Of a DNA stretch of 18,503 nt, positions 1-8,359 are shown piece after piece (within the stretch, counting starts at the first letter, position 1; each line of letters begins with the position of its first letter). The stretch lies in NCBI GenBank assembly GCA_900756725.1, contig CAAELJ010000131.1, forward strand, positions 1 through 18,503, written 5' to 3'. The position numbers and the translations under genes were made by a program. The stretch comes from an uncultured Collinsella sp. GTDB lineage: Bacteria > Actinomycetota > Coriobacteriia > Coriobacteriales > Coriobacteriaceae. The notes under the pieces are model-generated. The model searched no databases and was not told where the DNA came from. It saw only the letters and a list, made by a program, of their open reading frames with translations.

Positions 1-13
1 CATAAAACTCGCA

Positions 14-30
14 GGATAAACCCATTATCC
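14..30 (+). promoter_or_regulatory. Small inverted repeat just upstream of the EamA ribosome binding site
   Basis: GGATAA at 14-19 pairs with TTATCC at 25-30, leaving a five-base loop. It lies directly before the Shine-Dalgarno AAGGAGG (31-37) of the EamA transporter. It could be an operator or a weak leader hairpin. It is only six base pairs, so chance is a real possibility, and the upstream promoter is outside the window. Confidence 0.25.
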
Positions 31-47
31 AAGGAGGCACCGCACCC

Positions 48-923
48 GTGTCGTGGGTTGTCGCAGCATTTGCGTCAGCATTCTTTGCCGGCATCACATC
101 CATCTTGGCCAAATGCGGCATCAAGCAGACCGACTCCGATGTCGCGACGGCCATTCGCACCTGCGTGGTGCTCGTTTTCGCCTGGGCAATGGCGGGCATT
201 TCTGGATCCATTGGAACCATTGGCAGCATCGAACCCAGATCCTGGCTCTTTCTCGTCCTCTCGGGACTCGCTACCGGTGCTTCGTGGATCTGTTACTTTA
301 AGGCGTTGAGCATCGGAAATGTCAATAAGGTCGTACCGGTCGACAAGATGAGCACCGTGCTCGCCGCGCTGGTCGCCATCGCGCTTTTTGGTGAGACGAG
401 CAACCTTGCGGTTAAGCTCGTGGGAACCGCTGCCATCACCCTCGGCACGTTTTTAATGATCGAGAAGAAGCAGTCCGCCGAACCCGAGCAGCAGCAAGAC
501 CGGACCTGGCTCGCTTACGCCCTCGGCGCCGCCGTGTTCGCGGCACTCACCTCCGTCCTCGCCAAGATCGGCATCGAAGGCGTCGAGTCAAACCTGGCCA
601 CGGCGATCCGCACCTGCGTGGTACTGGTTATGGCATGGGCAATCGTGGCAGCCAAGGGAAAACTGGAGCAAGTCACGCACGTTGACCGGCGCGAACTCAC
701 ATTTCTCGCAACATCGGGCATCGCGACTGGAGCATCGTGGCTGCTCTATTACTATGCCATCGCTGCAGGCCAGGTGAGTGTCGTGGTGCAGATCGACAAA
801 CTATCGATTGTCGTATCGGTGCTATTTGCGCGCCTGGCATTCAACGAAAAACTCTCCCGCCGCAGCGCCATCGGTCTCGCCCTCATCGTACTGGGCACCG
901 CCGCGCTTGCAATTTGGAAGTAG
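48..923 (+). CDS. EamA/DMT-family membrane transporter
   Basis: A 291-residue integral membrane protein of the drug/metabolite transporter superfamily, expected to move a small metabolite across the inner membrane; the substrate cannot be read from sequence. It consists of two homologous EamA halves, about residues 1-138 and 155-290, joined by a hydrophilic charged linker (about 141-152). The halves visibly repeat each other: both contain SxLAKxGI near their start, the segment ATAIRTCVVLV, the segment ATGASW and a late (V/Q)xDK(M/L)S motif, which shows internal duplication. The length is typical for a ten-helix EamA protein. The GTG start at 48 is supported by AAGGAGG at 31-37, ten bases upstream. 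The gene converges on the ClC-type gene to its right, with under 100 bp between them and no clear terminator. Family is confident; substrate is unknown. Confidence 0.9.
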   Translation: MSWVVAAFASAFFAGITSILAKCGIKQTDSDVATAIRTCVVLVFAWAMAGISGSIGTIGSIEPRSWLFLVLSGLATGASWICYFKALSIGNVNKVVPVDKMSTVLAALVAIALFGETSNLAVKLVGTAAITLGTFLMIEKKQSAEPEQQQDRTWLAYALGAAVFAALTSVLAKIGIEGVESNLATAIRTCVVLVMAWAIVAAKGKLEQVTHVDRRELTFLATSGIATGASWLLYYYAIAAGQVSVVVQIDKLSIVVSVLFARLAFNEKLSRRSAIGLALIVLGTAALAIWK

Positions 924-1017
924 CGCCGATACCGAACGAAATCCAGTCCACCCGCAAATCCGTGACACAGCGCCCGCACCGGACTTGAGATGTTTGTACT
1001 GACTGCGCGCTACCGTG

Positions 1018-2322
1018 CTACTTGCGCAGCGGCTTGGGCAGCGGGATGCCGGCGGCGATGACGGCCGCGATAATCATGCAGACGATACCCTTGAGTGGGA
1101 AGCACATGAGCAGCAGGCCCACAACCATGACAGGCTGGCGCATGACGGCGCCCATCGTCGATGCCGTGCAGACGGCGACGCAAAAGACCGGATCTGCGCC
1201 GGTGAGGATGGCAAGGCCATAGCCCAGGCTTACGCCCGAGAAGATAACGGGGAAGAAGTGGCCGCCGCGCCAACCAAGGTTGATGAGGGCGGGCGTCAGC
1301 ATGGCCTTGACAAGACCGGTCGCGATAAGCACGCCGGCGGGAATGGTGAGGTAGGTCTCCATAAGTACATCGGCCTGGGTCTCGCCGGCAAACATGGTGT
1401 AGGGCAAGACCGTGCCGCAGATGGCGAGCGCCAGACCGGCCAGCATGGCTTTGACGACAGGGCGCTCCCCTATGGCGTGGGCCAACGCCTCGCTCGCGTG
1501 CTCAGAAACAAAGTACAGCCAGCCGCAGATTGTTCCGATCAACGCCAGCGGGATGAGCCAGGCAAGCTCCAGGTTGCCCACCTCGGCGGCCTCGAACCTG
1601 GGCATGCCCATGCCGCCGCCCACAAGTTGGCCGAGCAGCAGGTAGGTGCCCAGACCGCCGGCGATCGCGATACCGTAGACCACAGTCTTCTGTGCCTTGG
1701 GCAGCTTGATGGTGATCTCGCCGGACGCGGACCCATCGTCGGCGTCTTCGCCCTGGCCGTCGGCGCTACCGGCGAGCGGCGCCACAAAGCCAAAGACGGG
1801 CGCGGTAAAGAGCGCCGTCAGCGCGGCCTGGGTGCCCAGCAGCGTGAGCTCCCTAAACTCGGCGCCAAAGCGGCGCATGCGGTCGCCGACCCAGCTGCAC
1901 AGACCCGCGATAACGCCGGTCAGGCCGGCCTCCGGTCCAATACTTCCGCCAAACAGCAGCGGCAGCAATGCCGCGAGCGAAAGCCTGCCCAGATTGTCAT
2001 ACGGGTAGCGGCCGTCGCGCTTTACCTTGGCCATCACCTGGTTGAGGTCGTCGGTCTTGGTGCCCGTCATCTTTTCGTACAGACCGATCAGCAGGCCGCC
2101 CAACAGGCAGACGAAAAACGGGTAGGGCAAAAAACCGAACGGACCACTCGCGAGCTCGGGCGAAGCGACACCCAGCATATGCGGGATCTCGGTCCATAGA
2201 TAGTCGATGCCATGCTCCATCGCAAAGAAGAACAGCCAGACCGCGGCGCCCGCAAACGCACCGGTCACGGCAACGCTAACTAAAAACAGCGCGCGGTTTG
2301 TGGGTTTGGCAAGGTTGTCCAT
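1018..2322 (-). CDS. ClC-family chloride channel/transporter-like membrane protein
   Basis: A 434-residue polytopic membrane protein of the voltage-gated chloride channel (ClC) superfamily, expected to conduct or exchange anions across the inner membrane. Visible family signatures are GGSIGPEAG at 125-133, at the position of the classical GxxGP anion-path helix, and RGGHFFP at 352-358, matching the GxFxP motif. In well-studied ClC antiporters the gating glutamate lies in GREGP; here the aligned residue appears to be Ile128, with a Glu at 131 instead, as in the divergent YfeO-like branch. An acidic hydrophilic stretch (about 185-210) interrupts the membrane helices. ATG at 2322 has GGGAGGA at 2327-2333 just upstream. 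It lies downstream of the LOG-like and potassium channel genes on the same strand, 125 bp after the former, perhaps with its own promoter. Confidence 0.86.
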   Translation of the reverse strand: MDNLAKPTNRALFLVSVAVTGAFAGAAVWLFFFAMEHGIDYLWTEIPHMLGVASPELASGPFGFLPYPFFVCLLGGLLIGLYEKMTGTKTDDLNQVMAKVKRDGRYPYDNLGRLSLAALLPLLFGGSIGPEAGLTGVIAGLCSWVGDRMRRFGAEFRELTLLGTQAALTALFTAPVFGFVAPLAGSADGQGEDADDGSASGEITIKLPKAQKTVVYGIAIAGGLGTYLLLGQLVGGGMGMPRFEAAEVGNLELAWLIPLALIGTICGWLYFVSEHASEALAHAIGERPVVKAMLAGLALAICGTVLPYTMFAGETQADVLMETYLTIPAGVLIATGLVKAMLTPALINLGWRGGHFFPVIFSGVSLGYGLAILTGADPVFCVAVCTASTMGAVMRQPVMVVGLLLMCFPLKGIVCMIIAAVIAAGIPLPKPLRK

Positions 2323-2361
2323 CGGGTCCTCCCGCGGTCAAAGTCGACATAATTACGTTTT

Positions 2362-2388
2362 ATTGTAGAGCGAGCGTTGCCCAGACAA
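2362..2388 (-). promoter_or_regulatory. Possible promoter for the ClC-like gene
   Basis: Read on the minus strand, TTGTCT (2383-2388) and TACAAT (2362-2367) resemble -35 and -10 elements about 40 bp before the ClC start at 2322. The spacer is only 15 bp, shorter than the preferred 17, so this is a tentative call based on hexamer likeness alone. Confidence 0.3.
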
Positions 2389-2447
2389 GCCAACCATCTG
2401 CGCCACAAACGGCACCATTGGGAGTCATAGTGGGGCAGGCTCAAGAC

Positions 2448-2981
2448 TTATCCGTTGATAATCGAGGCAATCTCGCGCAAATCGTCGGCAAAGTAGATGC
2501 CTTGCTGGCGCCTCGGGCTCGAAAGCCCCTTATCAATCATGTGCCCGAGCAGCGCCTTGAGGTCGTTGTAGTAACCGTCCAGGTTATACAGGATGCACGG
2601 AGCACTCAGGTGCCCCAACGACACCGCGGACATGACCTCGGCAATCTCCTCGAGCGTGCCCGTGCCGCCCGGAAATGCGATGAACGCATCACCGAGCTCG
2701 ATCATCTTGTCCTTACGCTCGGCCATATCGCTCGTCACGATGAGGTCATCGATGCCGTCGTGCTGAAACTCGGCCTCTATAAAAAAGCTCGGCTCAACAC
2801 CCGTCACGTGTCCACCTGCCTCGAGTACGCTATCGGCGAGCGCGCCCATCAGGCCCGATTTGGACCCGCCGTATACCAGCGCGTGCCCGTTGGAGCCAAT
2901 CCAGTTGCCCAGCTCTTGCACCGCAGGCAGAAACGCCGGGTCATTGCCGACGCTGGCGCCCAGGTATACCGTGATATTCAT
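2448..2981 (-). CDS. LOG-family (TIGR00730-type) Rossmann-fold nucleotide hydrolase
   Basis: A 177-residue cytosolic protein of the LOG / 'lysine decarboxylase-like' family. Characterised members hydrolyse nucleoside 5'-monophosphates to free base and ribose 5-phosphate (phosphoribohydrolase; in plants, cytokinin activation). The hallmark PGGTGTLEE is at 104-112, a glycine-rich GGSKSGLMG segment at 38-46 and the conserved basic segment MAERKDKM at 85-92. Length is normal for bacterial members. ATG at 2981 is supported by GAGGGGGA at 2988-2995 with six-base spacing. It starts 36 bp after the potassium channel gene ends, so the two are probably cotranscribed. The physiological substrate in bacteria is generally unclear and the ion-channel neighbours do not settle it. 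Confidence 0.88.
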   Translation of the reverse strand: MNITVYLGASVGNDPAFLPAVQELGNWIGSNGHALVYGGSKSGLMGALADSVLEAGGHVTGVEPSFFIEAEFQHDGIDDLIVTSDMAERKDKMIELGDAFIAFPGGTGTLEEIAEVMSAVSLGHLSAPCILYNLDGYYNDLKALLGHMIDKGLSSPRRQQGIYFADDLREIASIING

Positions 2982-3017
2982 ATTCAGTCCCCCTCGTCAT
3001 GACGCGCAGCGCCCGTT

Positions 3018-3443
3018 CTAGCGCTGGCGTCGACGATACTCGCGCACACGACGCGAAAGATCGGCGAGCTCGTCGCGATCGAGCTCTTCCAAATGCTCCA
3101 GATCGTCCATAAAGCGCGCCATGGTGTCCTTTTGGCGCATCTTGATGAGCGTATTGCAGTAGTTCACCGCCACGCCCGTGAGCATGGCGATGTAGAAGAT
3201 GCTGATAACGCTCAGGATGACGGTAATCGCGCGGGCGACCGGCGTTTCGGCCGGGATATCGCCAAAGCCGATGGTCGAGACCGTCTCAAAGCTAAACCAG
3301 AGACCATCGCCAAACGTGAGGGTCGTGGGCTCGGACAACCAGACGGCCGTCGAGCACAGCAGATAGAAGACGAGGAACAGCTCCGTAATGCGCACGAAGC
3401 CCGCCTGGCGCAAAACGTCAGCAAGCGTCCTGAGCTTTTTCAT
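3018..3443 (-). CDS. Small two-TM potassium channel (ion_trans_2 type)
   Basis: A 141-residue membrane protein with the pore of a two-helix potassium channel. An outer helix at about 18-37 is followed by the pore loop and the selectivity filter TIGFGD at 57-62, then an inner helix at about 71-96. The C-terminal part (101-141) is highly charged and probably a coiled coil that helps tetramer formation; no RCK/TrkA-N gating domain is present, so ligand gating is not evident. A longer reading with an earlier start is possible, but ATG at 3443 has GGAAAGGG directly upstream and begins with a sensible cytoplasmic MKKLRT segment. It heads a leftward group with the LOG-like gene, and is divergent from the hybrid kinase across a 168-bp gap carrying a repeat. 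Confidence 0.85.
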   Translation of the reverse strand: MKKLRTLADVLRQAGFVRITELFLVFYLLCSTAVWLSEPTTLTFGDGLWFSFETVSTIGFGDIPAETPVARAITVILSVISIFYIAMLTGVAVNYCNTLIKMRQKDTMARFMDDLEHLEELDRDELADLSRRVREYRRRQR

Positions 3444-3511
3444 CGCGACCCTTTCCACGGACAACAAATCACGTTCGCTCGGTATTGTCCCACGCCTCCC
3501 CCGCAAACGGA

Positions 3512-3542
3512 ACTAGTCGTTTAAGAACGTCCCCAATGACTA
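3512..3542 (+). repeat. Solo half of a dispersed palindromic repeat
   Basis: This 31-bp stretch, starting ACTAGTCGTTTAAG and ending CCCCAATGACTA, matches 10503-10533 at 29 of 31 positions. The other copy is the right half of a 56-bp palindrome; this one begins exactly at the ACTAGT that forms the palindrome's centre, and the left arm is absent. It lies between the divergent potassium channel and hybrid kinase genes. The layout recalls REP-type repeats, but no REP-associated transposase is in the window. Confidence 0.75.
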
Positions 3543-3611
3543 CCAGCTGCCGCCTGGGCAGGCTGGGCTGGTATCCTTATGCGGTAATGTCTCGATTCGT
3601 TAGGATTGCAT

Positions 3612-6416
3612 GTGAGAGCTGCCACTGTCCTTCGTTCAGTTATATGTCGCGCCCTGGCCATTGTGCTCGCCGCGCTTGCCGTGCTGAGTTCTATCGCGCC
3701 TGTCCAGGCTTTTGCCGCTGACTCTAGCCAGCCAGTCAAGACGGTCCGCGTTGGTTGGCTCGTCAACAACGAGGGCTTCCAGGACGGCACCCCCGGCGAG
3801 CGTCTATCGGGATGGGGTTACGAGTACCTCCAGACCCTGTCGTACTACACGCCCGGCTGGCGGTACGAATACGTCTCCGGCACCTTCACCGAGCTTATGG
3901 ACATGCTCGAGGCAGGCGAAATCGACCTCATGCCCAACATCTCCTACTCCGAGGAACGCACCCGAAAGCTGCTCTTTTCCTCGAACCCCGAGGGCACCGA
4001 GCGCTACTACATCTACGCCAAGCCCGATCGCGACGATCTGGCCAAGGGTGACCCCCAAGCGCTCCAGGGTCTCACTATCGGTTGCAACTCCGGCGTCATG
4101 CAAACCTTCGTTGGCCAGCAGTGGCTCGCCAACGAAGGAATCACCTGCACATACAGGGAGTATGACGGAGGCTCCATGCTCTTTGACGCACTCGCAAACG
4201 ACGAAGTCGACGCCGTCATCATGAACGACACCATCTCGTCGCCCGATGCGTCGCCCATGTTCTACGTTGGCTCGAGTGACTACTATTTTGCCGTCCCCAA
4301 AAGCCGCCCCGACCTGATGAACGATATCAATGCCGCCATGACGGCAATCGCCCGCGTCAACCCACGTTATAACGACGAGGTCAAGGCGAATTACTCGGCC
4401 CAAAACAGCGGCTCATCATCGCTCACCGGCCCCGAGCGCTCCTGGCTCAAAGCAAACGACAACACCATCACGATCGGCTATCTTAAAAACAAACTCCCCT
4501 ACTGCACGCAAAATGACGACGGCGAAATGGAAGGGTCGCTCGCCTCGCTTGCAACGACGTTGCACGACAAGTTTGGCATTACGGTTGCAACAGTAGCGTT
4601 CTCGAACAACGAGCAAATGACCAAAGCCCTTTCCACAGGGACCATCGATGTCGCCCTACCGTTGTTTCGCGACTACTGGCTTGCCGAGCAGGCAGGGGTC
4701 ATCCTGTCAAACCCGATGGGAACGGTTTCCCTAGCCGCCATTCACAGCAGCAGCAACCTGAACAGTGACCTTAAGAACATCGCTTGCACAGCAGACGCGA
4801 TCGTCAACCGTTTTGAGCTCGAAAACCTATTCCCCGACGCAAAGGTAACCGAGTATCCGAATGACAACGAGGCACGCGAAGCCCTCAATAAGGGGGAGGC
4901 AAGTTGCATCATTGTCCCCAGCACGCGCTTGAAAACCATCCGCGACACCTACGATATCGAGGATTTCCAAACACAGGAGCTCACCGACACGGCACAGCTA
5001 TCGTGTTTGATTTCGCGCGGCAAGCCCGTGCTGTTGGGAATCATTAATAAGGGCATCGTCAATGCTGGCGAATCGCTCTCTGCAAGCAGTTATTCCCCCA
5101 CATCGTACTCGGCGCAAGAATCGGATGCGTTTCGACTTCTCTACCGCAACCGCATCGTCATTGCGGCAGTCGTCATCTGCATTTTGCTCACCGGCATCGT
5201 CATCCTTGTCTGGTCGCTTCACCGCGCGCAGAAAGAACAGCAGAAAGCCGATGCCGCCAACGCCGCTAAGACGGCATTCCTCACGCGCATGAGCCACGAC
5301 ATCCGTACGCCACTCAACGGCATCCTGGGTCTTATCGAAATTGAGGAATTGAAAGACGGCGACATGCAGGCCGCCCGCGAAAGCCGCGCCAAGGCGCGTG
5401 TTGCCGCCAATCACCTACTCTCGCTGATCAACGACATCCTCGAGATGGGCAAAATCGAAGACCGCAAGCTAACTCTGGAACATGCGCCTTTTAACCTCAA
5501 AGAGCTCTGTGACGATACGCTGGTGCTGTGCAAGCTCCGCGCATCCGATAACGGCATCACAATGCAGGACAATAGTCTGCCGTACGCCACGGGGCCATAC
5601 ATGATCGGCAGTCCCACCCATATCCGACAGATCATAATCAACCTGTTAGACAACAGCATTAAGGACAACAAGCGCGGCGGCTCCGTCACCTTTAGTTCAA
5701 AGACCAAGCCACTCGATGATGGGCGCGCGCTCTTTTGCTTTAGCGTTTCGGATACCGGCATTGGCATGGCTCCCGAGTTTTTAAAGCATATCTATGAACC
5801 GTTTGCCCAAGAAGGTGACGATGCGCGCAGCAAGTTCCAAGGAACCGGCATGGGCATGCCAATCGTCAAGTCGCTTATTGAACTGATGGGCGGTACGATT
5901 GAGATTTCGAGTGAGGTTGGCGTGGGGAGTACGTTCAACGTCCAGATTCCGCTCGATATCGACAAGAACCCTCAGGCGCGGGCAGATACGGTCGAGGGGG
6001 TGCTCGACTGCTCGCTCGCCGACATGAACGTGTTGCTCGCCGAAGACAACGAATTGAATGCCGAGATTGCCCAGACGCTGCTCGAAAGCGAAGGCATTGT
6101 CGTAACTCGCGCCGCCGATGGCAACGAAGCGGTCGACCTATACGTTGGCCGTCCCGCCGGCAGCTTCGATGCGATTCTGATGGACATCATGATGCCGGGC
6201 ATGGACGGCTATGAGGCAACCCGCGCGATTCGTCTGAGCGAGAAGGTCGATGCAGCCGATATCCCCATCATCGCGCTCACCGCCAACGCCTTTGCCGAGG
6301 ACGCCAAGGCGGCACACGATGCCGGCATGAACGCCCATCTGTCCAAACCGCTCGACTTTAACAAGCTCAAAAACATACTCGCCCGCATCAAGAAAAACGG
6401 ATCCGTTTCGCTATAG
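3612..6416 (+). CDS. Hybrid sensor histidine kinase with tandem periplasmic solute-binding domains
   Basis: A 934-residue membrane sensor kinase of the BvgS/EvgS-like layout. From the GTG start, residues 1-36 form a signal peptide ending near AFA-AD. Two SBP_bac_3-type domains follow outside the membrane (about 42-260 and 283-495), then a transmembrane helix (514-535), a short linker and the kinase. The H-box FLTRMSHDIRTPLNG has the phosphoacceptor His562; an N-box-like NLLDNS, the G1 box DTGIGM and the G2 box GTGMGM mark the ATPase domain. A C-terminal receiver carries Asp858 in LMDIMMPGMDGYEAT and the late SKPLD lysine. There is no HPt domain or DNA-binding output, so phosphate must pass to a separate protein not seen here. 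A TTG at 3606 would also open the frame, but AGGA at 3602-3605 is well spaced only for GTG at 3612. The ligand is probably an amino acid or similar small molecule (inference). Confidence 0.93.
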   Translation: MRAATVLRSVICRALAIVLAALAVLSSIAPVQAFAADSSQPVKTVRVGWLVNNEGFQDGTPGERLSGWGYEYLQTLSYYTPGWRYEYVSGTFTELMDMLEAGEIDLMPNISYSEERTRKLLFSSNPEGTERYYIYAKPDRDDLAKGDPQALQGLTIGCNSGVMQTFVGQQWLANEGITCTYREYDGGSMLFDALANDEVDAVIMNDTISSPDASPMFYVGSSDYYFAVPKSRPDLMNDINAAMTAIARVNPRYNDEVKANYSAQNSGSSSLTGPERSWLKANDNTITIGYLKNKLPYCTQNDDGEMEGSLASLATTLHDKFGITVATVAFSNNEQMTKALSTGTIDVALPLFRDYWLAEQAGVILSNPMGTVSLAAIHSSSNLNSDLKNIACTADAIVNRFELENLFPDAKVTEYPNDNEAREALNKGEASCIIVPSTRLKTIRDTYDIEDFQTQELTDTAQLSCLISRGKPVLLGIINKGIVNAGESLSASSYSPTSYSAQESDAFRLLYRNRIVIAAVVICILLTGIVILVWSLHRAQKEQQKADAANAAKTAFLTRMSHDIRTPLNGILGLIEIEELKDGDMQAARESRAKARVAANHLLSLINDILEMGKIEDRKLTLEHAPFNLKELCDDTLVLCKLRASDNGITMQDNSLPYATGPYMIGSPTHIRQIIINLLDNSIKDNKRGGSVTFSSKTKPLDDGRALFCFSVSDTGIGMAPEFLKHIYEPFAQEGDDARSKFQGTGMGMPIVKSLIELMGGTIEISSEVGVGSTFNVQIPLDIDKNPQARADTVEGVLDCSLADMNVLLAEDNELNAEIAQTLLESEGIVVTRAADGNEAVDLYVGRPAGSFDAILMDIMMPGMDGYEATRAIRLSEKVDAADIPIIALTANAFAEDAKAAHDAGMNAHLSKPLDFNKLKNILARIKKNGSVSL

Positions 6417-6458
6417 TTTGTGCTCAACCACCACGCACGACCAGAAAGGAAACCAACG

Positions 6459-6938
6459 ATGTTTAGGCCCTTACGTCGAAAGAAACGCGCCATCACTGAC
6501 GAGGAAGCGCGCGAACTGCTCGCTACCTGCAAGCGCGGCGTCTTTGCCGTCAACGGCGACGATGGCTACCCGTACGCCATTCCCGTCAACTACTTCTTTG
6601 ACGACGAGCACGACAAGATTTATTTCCATGGCGCCAAGGCTGGCCACAAGGTCGACGCACTCAAGCGCGATGACAAGGTCTGCTTTACCGTTTACGGCAA
6701 CGAGTGGTACCAGGACGGTGACTGGGCTCCCTACGTTATGAGTACCGTGGTCTTTGGCCGTTGTCGCCTGGCGAATGACACCCCCGCGTTTATCGAGGAC
6801 AAAGTCCGCCAGCTCGCGCTTAAGTACTACCCTTCTGCCGAGGAAGTCGAAGAGGAAATCGCCAAAGACATCAAGGGCGTCCAGCTCTACGAGATTACGA
6901 TTGAGCATCTTTGCGGCAAGCAGATTCAAGAAAAGTAA
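6459..6938 (+). CDS. Nim-like pyridoxamine 5'-phosphate oxidase-family flavin protein
   Basis: A 159-residue cytosolic split-barrel flavoprotein related to the 5-nitroimidazole resistance (Nim) proteins and PNPOx-like FMN enzymes. The N-terminal half holds the typical segment RGVFAVNGDDGYPYAIPV (26-43) and then IYFHGAKAGHK (54-64), where conserved histidines and glycines bind cofactor in the family. The C-terminal half contains the second barrel part, with VVFGRCRL (97-104). ATG at 6459 is preceded by AGAAAGGA (6443-6450) with good spacing. The gene starts 42 bp after the hybrid kinase and may be cotranscribed with it. Family members reduce nitro groups or act as general flavin reductases; resistance should not be assumed from family likeness alone. 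It is followed by a strong hairpin at 6981-7022. Confidence 0.87.
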   Translation: MFRPLRRKKRAITDEEARELLATCKRGVFAVNGDDGYPYAIPVNYFFDDEHDKIYFHGAKAGHKVDALKRDDKVCFTVYGNEWYQDGDWAPYVMSTVVFGRCRLANDTPAFIEDKVRQLALKYYPSAEEVEEEIAKDIKGVQLYEITIEHLCGKQIQEK

Positions 6939-6980
6939 GCCTCTCAGCAGGTCTGCGCCCAATTGCTACAGATGCTTTAC

Positions 6981-7022
6981 CATGTGGGGCCTTCTAGCCA
7001 ACTTGGCAGAAGGCCCCGCATG
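6981..7022. terminator. Strong hairpin between convergent genes
   Basis: GGGGCCTTCT (6986-6995) pairs perfectly with AGAAGGCCCC (7008-7017). The stem extends outward through CATGT/GCATG with one wobble and inward through GCC/GGC. It lies between the rightward Nim-like gene and the leftward MalY-like gene, where a two-way terminator is expected. No T-run follows on either strand, so it is a U-less terminator or an mRNA end stabiliser rather than a classical intrinsic terminator. Confidence 0.7.
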
Positions 7023-7032
7023 CAGCGCACAC

Positions 7033-8247
7033 TTACCGTGCATTAAAAACGTAGCGGTCCAGGCGGTCGCACGCTTCCCTCACGCGCGAAAGCGGCAGCG
7101 CCAGATTCGCGCGAATGTGGCAGGGCCCGTGGAACGGACGGCCATCCTGATACCCCACGCCCACGCGGGCGCCCTCGTCGAGCAGCCACTGAATATCACG
7201 GCCATGCTCGCGACACCACTCGGTGCAGTCCAGAAACACCATGTACGTGCCCTGCGGACGCGAAAACGCGACGCCCTTCCAATGTTTTTCTGCATACGTG
7301 CAGAAGTACTCGATATTGCCGGCAAGCACCTGGTTGAGCTCGTCCACCCACTCGTAGCCTTGCGGCTGGTAGGCACCGATAAGCGCATGCATGGAGAGGA
7401 CGTTCATCTCGTTGTAGTGAGTCTTGTTGGACACGGCGCACACGCGGTCGCGCAGCGTCTCGTTATAGATAATGTGGTAGCTGCCGACCAGGCCCGCCAG
7501 ATTAAACGTCTTGCTGGGCGCGTAGAGGGCAACCGTGCGCATGCGGGCATCCTCGCTCACCGACTGCGTCGGGATATGCTTGTGTCCCGGCAGGATGATA
7601 TCGGACCAAATCTCATCCGAGATCACCACGCAATCGTGCTGGCGATAGATGTCCATGGCGCGCTCGATTTCGTCGCGCTCCCATACGCGGCCGCAGGGGT
7701 TGTGCGGCGAGCAGAACACCGCAGCATGAATGTGGTTTTGGGCGAGCTTGTGCTCCATGTCCTCAAAGTCCATGCGCCACACGCTCTGGTCGTCGAGCTT
7801 AAGCGGGCTGTGGACAATGCGATAGCCCGCGGCTTCGATGGACTTGGTAAAGCCGATGTAGGTGGGGCTGTGGACCAGTACCGCATCGCCCGGCTGGACA
7901 TACGCGCGCAGCGTCGACACGACGCCGCCCAGCACGCCGTTTTCATAGCCGATATGCTCAGGTGCCAGGCCCTCGACGCCATTACGGCGGCTCTGCCATT
8001 CGATGATGCGATCGAAGTACTCGGGACGCGGATTGAAGTAGCCAAACATGGGGTGATGGACGCGCTGAATGATGTGCTCCTGGACCGTGGGCACCGTGGC
8101 GAAGTTCATGTCCGCCACCCACATGGGTATGCGGTCGAAGCCCTCGTCGGGTGCGTTCGGGGCCATACCGGGGACCTCGCCCCAAGAGTCAACGGCAATG
8201 GAGTCCATGCCGTGGCGGTCGATAAGCGAGCTAAAGTCGTATTTCAT
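7033..8247 (-). CDS. MalY/PatB-type PLP-dependent C-S lyase (cystathionine beta-lyase-like)
   Basis: A 404-residue fold-type I aminotransferase-class PLP enzyme of the MalY/PatB group, whose characterised members cleave the C-S bond of cystathionine, cysteine or related thioethers, giving a thiol, pyruvate and ammonia. Visible features are the group-typical PMWVADMNF (41-49), YENGVLGG near 101, PHNPCGR (181-187), SDEIWSDI with the PLP-ring Asp211, and the Schiff-base Lys246 in APSKTFNLAG. An Arg-containing C-terminal segment (GPCHIRANLALP) should bind the substrate carboxylate. Length is normal. ATG at 8247 follows GGGAG at a usable distance. It lies 112 bp downstream of trmO on the same strand. 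Substrate preference (sulfur amino acid metabolism versus a MalY-like regulatory role) cannot be decided from sequence. Confidence 0.92.
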   Translation of the reverse strand: MKYDFSSLIDRHGMDSIAVDSWGEVPGMAPNAPDEGFDRIPMWVADMNFATVPTVQEHIIQRVHHPMFGYFNPRPEYFDRIIEWQSRRNGVEGLAPEHIGYENGVLGGVVSTLRAYVQPGDAVLVHSPTYIGFTKSIEAAGYRIVHSPLKLDDQSVWRMDFEDMEHKLAQNHIHAAVFCSPHNPCGRVWERDEIERAMDIYRQHDCVVISDEIWSDIILPGHKHIPTQSVSEDARMRTVALYAPSKTFNLAGLVGSYHIIYNETLRDRVCAVSNKTHYNEMNVLSMHALIGAYQPQGYEWVDELNQVLAGNIEYFCTYAEKHWKGVAFSRPQGTYMVFLDCTEWCREHGRDIQWLLDEGARVGVGYQDGRPFHGPCHIRANLALPLSRVREACDRLDRYVFNAR

Positions 8248-8359
8248 GCTGAGCTCCCGTGCAAAGTAGGCTGTTTCGATAGGCGTTATTGTCCACCAGC
8301 GTAGGCGATTTTGGCATGGGGTTTGGCGCTTAATTTGACGGGTGCAGACGGATGGCTGG

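Noticed and set aside
5..20. Remnant of a long palindrome at the left edge (CGCAGGAT resembling the B centre)
   Set aside because: Only about eight bases match and there is no arm sequence beside them; chance is likely.
1015..2199. Long open frame on the plus strand opposite the ClC-like gene
   Set aside because: It encodes a low-complexity, His/Arg/Gly-rich sequence with no membrane or domain pattern. It is the antisense shadow of a GC-rich gene whose minus-strand product has clear ClC motifs.
6459..6938. Calling the Nim-like protein a nitroimidazole resistance gene
   Set aside because: The family is broad and most members have no proven resistance role; sequence alone does not support the phenotype.
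6754..8304. 516-codon frame running through the Nim-like gene end and opposite the MalY-like gene
   Set aside because: It overlaps two genes with strong family motifs and crosses the intergenic hairpin; its composition is that of an antisense shadow.
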